Shown: one piece after another, positions 55,880 to 64,000 of the stretch
Layout: every line of letters begins with the position of its first letter
Position numbering within the stretch: position 1 is the stretch's first letter
Origin: Strigamia acuminata
Taxonomy: Eukaryota > Arthropoda > Chilopoda > Geophilomorpha > Linotaeniidae
Reading direction: 5' to 3'
DNA: 64,000 nucleotides
Assembly (NCBI GenBank): GCA_949358305.1
Contig: OX442314.1
Location: forward strand, 45,702,581 to 45,766,580
Translations under genes and position numbers: made by a program
Notes under the pieces: generated by a model
Seen by the model: the letters and a program-made list of their open reading frames with translations, nothing else
The model's database searches: none
Told to the model about the DNA's origin: nothing

Positions 55880-58700
55880 TCCCGTGCGGGCCGTTAACGG
55901 GCCGCCGACGATCCCGCAACGGCCCCGTAACGGCCCGTACGGGCCGTTAACGGGCCGCACGAGGTTGGCGAGGCCGCCGCACGGGCCGCCGACGGTCCCG
56001 TAACGACCCCGTTAACGGCCCGTGCGGGCCGTTAACGGGCCGCCGACGGTCCCGTCACGATCCCGTAACGGCCCGTACAAGCCGTTAACGGGCCGCCGAC
56101 GGTCCCGTCACGATCCCGTCACGGCCCGTGCGGGCCGTTAACGGGCCGCCGACGGTCCCGTCACGATCCCGTCACGGCCCGTGCGGGCCGTTAACGGGCC
56201 GCCGACGGTCCCGTCACGATCCCGTCACGGCCCGTGCGGGCCGTTAACGGGCCGCCAACGGTCCCGTCACGATCCCGTCACGGCCCGTGCGGGCCGTTAA
56301 CGGGCCGCCGACGGTCCCGTCACGATCCCGTCACGGCCTGTGCGGGCCGTTAACGGGCCGTTAACGGGCCGTTAACGGGCCGTTAACGGCCCGTTAACGG
56401 CGTAAAACCAAAAACAGGATTCGAGATTAATGTCTATGAATGTTGTACGCGTTTTCACGTACGTGTTGTCGGTTGTTGATTTTTTCGATTTACGCCGTAA
56501 CGGCCCGTTAACGGCCCGTTAACGGCCCGTCAACGGCCCGTCAACGGCCCGCATGGAGTCGTACGGGCCGTTAACGGGATCGTGACGGTCCCGTCACGAT
56601 CCCGTCACGGCCCGTGCGGGCCGTTAACGGGCCGCCGACAGTCCCGTCACGATCCCGTCACGGCCTTCGTTCCCGGACTTCGGCTCGCCGACGGCCCGTA
56701 CGACCTCACGCGGGCCGTTAACGGGCCGTTAACGGGCCGTTAACGGCCCGTTAACGGCCCGTTAACGGCGTAAAACCAAAAACAGGATTCGAGATTAATG
56801 TCTATGAATGTTGTACGCGTTTTCACGTACGTGTTGTCGGTTGTTGATTTTTTCGATTTACGCCGTTAACGGCCCGTTAACGGCCCGTTAACGGCCCGTC
56901 AACGGCCCGCATGGAGTCGTACGGGCCGTTAACGGGCCGCCGACGGTCCCGTCACGGTCCCGTCACGGCGCGTGCGGGCCGTTAACGGGCCGCCAACGGT
57001 CCCGTCACGATCCCGTCACGGCCCGTGCGGGCCGTTAACGGGCCGTCGACGGTCCCGTCACGATCCCGCAACGGCCCGCACGGGCCGTTAACGGCCCGTT
57101 AACGGCCCGTTAACGGCCCGTTAACGGGGCAAAACCGAAAACAGGATTCGAGATTAATGTCTATGAATGTTGTACGCGTTTTCACGTACGTGTTGTCGGT
57201 TGTTGATTTTTTCGATTTACGCCGTAACGGCCCGTTAACGGCCCGTTAACGGCCCGTCAACGGCCCGTCAACGGCCCGCAACGGCCCGCACGGGCCGTTA
57301 ACGGGCCGTCGACGATCCCGTCACGATCCCGCAACGGCCCGCACGGGCCGTTAACGGGCCGCTGACGGTCCCGTCACGATCCCGTCACGGCCTTCGTTCC
57401 CGGACTTCGGCTCGCCGACGGCCCGTACGACCTCACGCGGGCCGTTAACGGGCCGTTAACGGCCCGTTAACGGCCCGTTAACGGCGTAAAACCAAAAACA
57501 GGATTCGAGATTAATGTCTATGAATGTTGTACGCGTTTTCATGTACGTGTTGTCGGTTGTTGATTTTTTCGATTCACGCCGTAACGGCCCGTTAACGGCC
57601 CGTTAACGGCCCGTCAACGGCCCGTCAACGGCCCGCAACGGCCCGCACGGGCCGTTAACGGGCCGTCGACGATCCCGTCACGATCCCGCAACGGCCCGCA
57701 CGGGCCGTTAACGGGCCGCTGACGGTCCCGTCACGATCCCGCAACGGCCCGCACGGGCCGTTAACGGGCCGTCGACGATCCCGTCACGATCCCGCAACGG
57801 CCCGCACGGGCCGTTAACGGGCCGCTGACGGTCCCGTCACGATCCCGCAACGGCCCGCACGGGCCGTTAACGGGCCGTCGACGGTCCCGTCACGATCCCG
57901 CAACGGCCCGCACGGGCCGTTAACGGCCCGTTAACGGCCCGTTAACGGCCCGTTAACGGGGCAAAACCGAAAACAGGATTCGAGATTAATGTCTATGAAT
58001 GTTGTACGCGTTTTCATGTACGTGTTGTCGGTTGTTGATTTTTTCGATTCACGCCGTAACGGCCCGTTAACGGCCCGTTAACGGCCCGTCAACGGCCCGT
58101 CAACGGCCCGCAACGGCCCGCACGGGCCGTTAACGGGCCGTCGACGATCCCGTCACGATCCCGCAACGGCCCGCACGGGCCGTTAACGGGCCGCCGACGG
58201 TCCCGTCACGGTCCCGTCACGGCGCGTGCGGGCCGTTAACGGGCCGCCGACGGTCCCGTCACGATCCCGTCACGGCCTTCGTTCCCGGACTTCGGCTCGC
58301 CGACGGCCCGTACGACCTCACGCGGGCCGTTAACGGGCCGTTAACGGGCCGTTAACGGCCCGTTAACGGCCCGTTAACGGCGTAAAACCAAAAACAGGAT
58401 TCGAGATTAATGTCTATGAATGTTGTACGCGTTTTCACGTACGTGTTGTCGGTTGTTGATTTTTTCGATTTACGCCGTTAACGGCCCGTTAACGGCCCGT
58501 TAACGGCCCGTCAACGGCCCGCATGGAGTCGTACGGGCCGTTAACGGGCCGCCGACGGTCCCGTCACGGTCCCGTCACGGCGCGTGCGGGCCGTTAACGG
58601 GCCGCCAACGGTCCCGTCACGATCCCGTCACGGCCCGTGCGGGCCGTTAACGGGCCGCCGACGGTCCCGTCACGATCCCGTAACGGCCCGTTACGGCCAA
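55880..58700. repeat. GC-rich palindromic satellite, CCGTTAACGG dyads
   Basis: Tandem 53-base words (GGGCCGTTAACGGGCCGCCG, ACGGTCCCGTCACG, ATCCCGTCACGGCCCGTGC) and runs of CCCGTTAACGG units. The word contains the 10-base palindrome CCGTTAACGG, whose centre GTTAAC recurs dozens of times. The six AT-richer cores listed separately punctuate it into higher-order units of about 357-475 bases. Very CpG-rich. No coding frame. Confidence 0.93.
56402..58474 (+). repeat. Six copies of a 93 bp core inside the satellite
   Basis: Cores at 56402-56494, 56770-56862, 57129-57221, 57486-57578, 57961-58053 and 58382-58474. Each starts AAAACC(A/G)AAAACAGGATTCG, contains GTACGCGTTTTC(A)(C/T)GTACGTG and ends GTTGATTTTTTCGATT(T/C)ACG. 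They vary at only a few positions, although the flanking GC words vary in number. Left flanks end in CGTTAACGGCCCGTTAACGG and right flanks start with the inverse, so each core sits in the loop of a large potential hairpin. Confidence 0.9.
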
Positions 58701-59300
58701 GGGCCGTAACGGGATAACTGAGAGAGTCGGGTGCGAGACCACGTGACCCGGAGTGTGGTTTTTGGGGGCGAGGGCCGTCCTCCGACCGCGCCGTGACGCG
58801 CCCCGGGTCGGATCAAGAGGCGACCCGGTCGGAAACCGAACCTCGGGGTTCCTCGGGGCGTGGTTTTTTGGGGACGGGGGGAGGGGGGGATTGGGTCGCG
58901 TGCTCCGACCGCGCCGCAACGCGCCGTGGGTCGGTCACCAACCTTTGTCAATATTTTATAAATTTCCACGGAATTTCAACAATGTTTTACATAAGTCCGT
59001 CAAATCGGGCAGAAATATCCCGTACAATGTCGCTGCAATTCTGTGGAAATTTATCAGATATTGACAAAATTCGGTGACGGGCGGAAGGGCGATTCCCGGG
59101 CGGAAGAGAGAGAGAGAGAGAGAAAGGGGGGACGGCCGGCGCCTACGCCGACGGGGCGCGGAGGGCGAGTGCACTGTTCACGCATGTGGGCGCGTGTGGA
59201 CGCTCGATTTACTGGCGCGTTGGACAAGTCAAAAAAAATTTCCCAATGTCTGACAAAAATTCCATCGAATCACGGCAATATTTGACAACACTTGCACAGA
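58701..59300. other. CpG-rich tandem pair with G-quadruplex motif, then AT-rich repeat relics
   Basis: Two related ~125-base words contain CTCCGACCGCGCCG and GGGTCGG (58779-58812 and 58900-58935). Between them at 58870-58895 four G runs (GGGG, GGGGGG, GGGGGGG, GGG) form a G-quadruplex motif. From 58940 come TTTGTCAAATATTG-type words related to the palindrome outer arms at 40200-40700, and (GA)n at 59107-59122. No gene. Confidence 0.6.
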
Positions 59301-59439
59301 TTTTTAGCAACATTCACCGGCGAGGTCGTTGATGAACTCGCTTTACCCCGATGAATCTCGCGCGACAACAACCCTGCGAAAATACCAAATCTCGTACGAA
59401 TAATAAACACGGCGCAAACCGCACAAAAATCCACGACAT

Positions 59440-59575
59440 AAAATCGAATGTCGTCTATCGGCACTCTCAGCATTCCCCCGGACATTTTCCGGAAGAGTTT
59501 GGTCCGGCCGGAATCCGAGGAATAGTCACTCCCAAAGTGCGGATTTTGCGGGTGCACTCGCTTCCGAAGGATAGA
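59440..59575 (-). pseudogene. Dispersed module, third partial copy
   Basis: On the minus strand it reads NPHFGSDYS, then TKLFRKMSG, matching the modules at 45597-45950 and 48718-49070 for about 100 bases. It then diverges before the intron position (no donor at the expected place). It abuts the second 0.6 kb array. Confidence 0.45.
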
Positions 59576-62500
59576 GTACGAACCGCAAAGTCGGTGCCAC
59601 GACCGGAGAATTAAAATTTTAATCGTCTTCCTTTCTCTGATGATCTTTTTTTTTTTTACTCCGTACCGATCGCCACGTCGGACACGAGTAGAATGCACGC
59701 GACCGCACGAGCGCTGCGAGGTTTGAACGAACAAACGGATGCCAGCGCAGGACCTTATTTTCGGGGCGATTCGTCCGGGCTGTCGCTGCCGCTGACGCCG
59801 CTCAACGACACCACCTGCCCCTATTCTGGCCGGGACGGGGACGTTCTATTTCCGATTTATTCATTTATTTGTTATTTTGACCGGCCCGAAGGCCAGTCTG
59901 AGACCGAGACCCACCGACCGACCATTGGATGGTAGGCGACTCGACCAACAGAAAATGGCGACGAACATTTTAGGAGACGGAACCACACCAACGACCGACC
60001 GGCCATTTGGTACTCAACAGGTACTCCAGTCTCGATCTGAAAAACGTCCGCAATGTCTATCGGATGCGATGACCGGGACTCGCATCGACTGCGACGGTAC
60101 ACGGTCCCTGGGAAATGATTTAAAAATGTAAAACGACGATTATTTTGTAAAACTTTTATTCGAATCTGCCACAACGAAGATAACCTAATTAACGGTTAAA
60201 GCACGAACCGCAAAGTCGGTGCCACGACTGGAGAATTAAAATTTTAATCGTCTTCCTTTCTCTGATGATCTTTTTTTTTTTACTCCGTACCGATCGCCAC
60301 GTCGGACACGAGTAGAATGCACGCGACCGCACGAGCGCTGCGAGGTTTGAACGAACGAACGGATGCCGGCGCAGGACCTTATTTTCGGGGCGAGTTAGTC
60401 GTCGGGGCTGTCGCTGCCGCTGACGTCGCTGCCGCTGACGTCGCTCAACGACGCCACCCACCCTTATTCTCGCCGGGACGGGTGCGACCTATTTCCGATC
60501 CATTTATTTATTTATTTATTTATTTATTATTTTGACCGGCCCGAAGGCCAGTCTGAGACCGAGACCGCTCTCGGAGACCCGTCGACAAAATCACTGGCTG
60601 GAGCGTGCATCGGACCGACGACCGATAAACGGATGGGTGAAAAAATGCCAGTGGTCCGCACCGATCGTCGGGGCGTGAATGTCGACCTCTCACATCGGTC
60701 TCGATCCGAAAGCACTCACGGGGTCAATTGAACGCACCGAAGGCGACTGCCATCGAATACGACGGCGCAAGACCCCCGGGAGGTGAAAATAAAATGCGGA
60801 GCGGCGGGTTTCCTATAAAATTTTTATTGCGATAAAGTGCGACGAAGATAACCTAATTAACGGTTAAAACGCAAACCACAAAGTCGGTTCCACGACCGGA
60901 GAATTAAAATTTTAATCGTCTTTCCTTTTGCGTGTAATATTTTTTTTTTTACCCCGTACCGATCGCCACACCGGACACGAGTAGAATGCACGCGACCGCA
61001 CGCGCGCTGCGAGGTTTAGACGGACGAAGAAATGCCGGTGCGGGAGCTTATTTTCGGGGCGAGTCGTCGGGGCTACCGCCGCCGCTGCCGCCGCTCAACG
61101 AGCCCAACTGTCACTATTCGTCGGGATGGATGCGTTTTGTTCCCGACTTATTTATCTATTTATTAATTTTTTTCTTTTTTTTTGACCGGCCCGAAGGCCA
61201 GTCTGAGACCGAGAGGCGGGAGACGCGTATCGCCGTTGGAACCAACAGCATCATAGAATGCAAGAACCCGGCTACCGCGACTCGTACAGATTGAGTGCAA
61301 AGAGTTAACTACTGACCTCGAAAGGAAGACTAGCAAACAAGCTGTACGATCGATTGGTCTAAAAATGCTCACAAAACCCATCGAGTGCAGTGATATAAAC
61401 TCGCGTCGACTACGTTGGTGCAGCGTGTATTGCGAGATGAAATTTAAATCGTAAACCAATTGAGACGTTCACGATCTTGTTTCACGCAACATCTACCACG
61501 AAAATCTAATTAATGACTGGATCACATGACACAAAATTAATTCTACGACCGGGAAATCGATTTCTATTTTTTAAAGACTTTTATTTAACTCGGCGCGAGA
61601 TTCTACCTACAAACGATAAACGCATCCTTTTTATTTTCTTGTTGTCGTCTCGAGAGTCTGTGGATCTACAACCTGGCCTAATCTGACCTAATTCAAATCT
61701 AAATTTGAATCTGAATTTTGCGTTTTCTTTATTGTTTCAACATTATAGGAGTTTCTTTTTGTTAAACAGTTATATTTTTAATTCTTGTTGGTTGTTAATT
61801 GCGTCCTGGTGCGTTGCCATAAACACCAAACACTTCGCGGACATTCATCCACGTTGACGGACATCATTACCGACGCCCGCGCCAAAAGCCCGTGTCGCGC
61901 TCACCCCCATCGCATCACGTGCATTATCGCGCGTCGTAACGCGCTCAAACGCGTAGATCGCGAGCAAAGACACACTCATGTCCATATGTTGCTGAGGACT
62001 TTGCTCACGGTCGCGCGTCGACGTCGAAACGTGTCGAAACAAGCCGAAAAATGCAGGCAACCACGCGCGCGTCATGGGGTTTAAATAAGCGAACGGATGT
62101 CGGTGCGGAAACTTATTTTCGGGACGAGTCGTTAGGGCTGCTGTCGTCGCCGCTCAACGGCCCCAACTGCTCCCATTCGCCGGTAGACCGAGCGAGAACG
62201 GGTGCGTTCTATTTCCGATTCATTTATTTATTATTTTGACCGACCCGAAGGCCAGTCTGAGACCGAGAGAGGTGTTTGTTTAGAAAGGACCCCCTATCGC
62301 CATACGCGAGAACCCGGCTACCACGCCGCTCGGCGGGTACTGCGCCGCTCGACCAAGCGGCGGGCCCGAGTTCCGCATTCGATCTGAAAGCGTTCGTGAA
62401 GCCCGTTGAACGTGTTCGGAGAGACTTCCGTCGACTATGACGGCGCCAGACCACCGTGAGATGAAAATAAAATACGAAACGGCTGATTTTCTGTGAAATT

Positions 62501-64000
62501 TTTATTACGACGAGTTGCGACGAAGATAACCTAATTAACGGTTAAAGCACGAACCGCAAAGTCGGTTCCACGACCGGAGAACTAAAATTTTAATCGTCTT
62601 TCCTTTTGCGTGTAATATTTTTTTTTTACCCCGTACCGATCGCCACACCGGACACGAGTAGAATGCACGCGACCGCACGCGCGCTGCGAGGTTTAGACGG
62701 ACGAAGAAATGCCGGTGCGGGAGCCTTTTTTCGGGGCGAGTCGTCGGGGCTACCGCCGCCGCTGCCGCCGCTCAACGACGCCACCCGCCCCTAGTCTCGC
62801 CGGGACGGGAGCGTTCTATTTCCGATTTATTCATTTATTTGTTATTTTGACCGGCCCGAAGGCCAGTCTGAGCCCGAGACCGATTGGGGACCTGTCGACC
62901 ACCCATTTGGTGCACAAGCATAAATACCGCACCACCGACCGATCCTCGGGTGGGAGAGGCGAATGCCATCTTGTCATCCAACGGGGATCGAGCGGCGCAC
63001 GAGACGGGGGCGACGGCCCTCTCACTTTGGTCTCGATCTGAGGATCCCCTCAAAATCCGTAGAACGCGATGATTGAAACTAACGCCTACTACGACGGCAC
63101 GAGACCCCCGGAAGATGAAAATAAAATGCATAACGGCTGATTTTCTATAAAAATTTTATTCCAACGAATTACGACGAAGATAACCTAATTAACGGTTAAA
63201 GCACGAGCCGCAAAGTCGGTGCCACGACCGGAGAATTAAAATTTTAATCGTCTTTCCTTTTTCGGGTGATCTATGCCGATCGCCACATCGGACACGAGTA
63301 GAATGCACGCGACCGCACGCGCACTGCGAGGTTTAGACGAGCAAACGGATGCCGGCGCGGGAGCTTATCTTTTGCGACGAGTCGTCGGGGTTGCCGCTGC
63401 CACCACCACCGCCACCGTCCAGCGACCCCAACCGCCTTTATTCGCCGACTCGTTTATTTATTTATTTATTTATTTATTTGTTTATTTTTTTTGACCGGCC
63501 CGAAGGCCGGTCTGAGACCGAGAGGTGCTCTCGACAAAGATGTGTCCACCGTTGGATGCAAGAACTCGGGTACCGCGCCACTCGACGGGTACTGCGCCGC
63601 TCGGACGAGCCACGGCCCCTCGTTCCGCTGGCGATCTGGAAACTCCCACAAAGTCCGTCGAACGCATCGAGCGAGACTCGCTCCGATTATGACGGCGCAA
63701 GACCCCCGAAAGATGAAAATGAAATACGGAAATGTCAATTTTCCGTAAAAATTTTATTCCGATAAATTGCGACGACGATAATCTAATTAACGATTAAAGC
63801 ACGAACCGCGAAGTCGGTTCCACAACCGGAGAATTAAAATTTTAATCGTCTTTCTTTTTCGTGTGATATTTTTTTTACCTCGTACCGGTCGCTACATCGG
63901 ACACGAGTAGAATGCACGCGACCGCACGCGCTGCGAGGATTAGACGGACGAAGGACGCACGAAGGGATGCCGACGCGGGACTTTATTTTCGGGGCGAGTC
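59576..64000. repeat. Array of ~0.6 kb repeats with conserved hairpin, block 2
   Basis: Same family as 50281-53760. Hairpins at 59879-59898, 60534-60553, 61184-61203, 62238-62257, 62849-62868 and 63493-63512. The interval 61184-62238 is longer because unrelated sequence (about 61290-62050) sits inside. 59576-60331 appears identical to 51189-51944, and 63289-64000 appears identical to 51917-52628, so parts were copied recently between blocks. The array continues past the window. Confidence 0.85.
61290..62050. other. Unrelated insert within array block 2
   Basis: About 760 bases lacking the array landmarks, moderately AT-rich, with CGCGCTCAAACGCG words like those near 38990-39030. No terminal inverted repeats or target duplication seen, and no gene recognised. 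Confidence 0.45.

Noticed and set aside
1-64000. tRNA and rRNA genes
   Set aside because: No cloverleaf with A and B boxes and no rRNA core words were found by eye on either strand. A covariance-model scan would be decisive.

Overview
The window is eukaryotic, almost certainly from an invertebrate animal. It has GT-AG introns with T-rich acceptors, AATAAA poly(A) signals, a C2H2 zinc-finger gene with TGEKPFKC linkers, a DPYD-like ferredoxin exon, a Ty3/Gypsy-type LTR retroelement, a hAT-type MITE, Foldback-like palindromes and several satellites. Clustered CTCF-type motifs fit an arthropod better than a nematode such as C. elegans, but I cannot name the species. No bacterial features, rRNA or tRNA were found. 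Most of the window is repeat sequence, and 200 N (32281-32480) mark an assembly gap of unknown true size.

Left third (1-32280): a composite tandem structure. A unit of about 7.04 kb occurs three times in full (643-7682, 15486-22524, 22525-29563) and twice as a 1.27 kb stub (7683-8952, 29564-30833). Each stub is cut at the same base by the 3' LTR of the same minus-strand retroelement. The retroelement's other visible end, a 5'-truncated integrase, is fused directly to the start of the next unit (642/643 and 15485/15486). The order is therefore [integrase end]-[1 unit]-[stub]-[retroelement]-[2 units]-[stub]-[retroelement]-gap. A unit carries, in order: a GC-rich start; exon-like modules with splice signals (two pairs look duplicated); AT-rich minisatellites; a DPYD-like last exon on the minus strand; two small convergent ORFs; an isolated minus-strand exon; a dead zinc-finger relic; a zinc-finger ORF with a frameshifted end; a cluster of CTCF-like motifs; and a CCAAT-box cluster just before the next unit.

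The retroelement has a 1015 bp TGT...ACA LTR, a polypurine tract, a 921-codon ORF where env normally lies (with a splice acceptor at its ATG but no envelope features), about 1.4 kb holding three similar stem-loops, and an integrase with a GPY/F module.

Middle (32481-49620): no gene recognised with confidence. It holds AT-rich sequence with three interspersed palindromic families, a 392 bp hAT-type MITE with a perfect 8 bp target duplication, a near-perfect inverted repeat with 2.17 kb arms, and a Foldback-like element with arms of 56 bp repeats. Both large palindromes share one 77 bp central spacer. A small module with a 52 nt minus-strand intron recurs at three places.

Right third (49620-64000): CpG-rich. 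Two arrays of about 0.6 kb repeats, each carrying a conserved CGAA-loop hairpin, flank a probable four-exon host gene for an acidic, likely nuclear protein (54074-55306) and a 2.8 kb GC-rich palindromic satellite in which a 93 bp core recurs six times.
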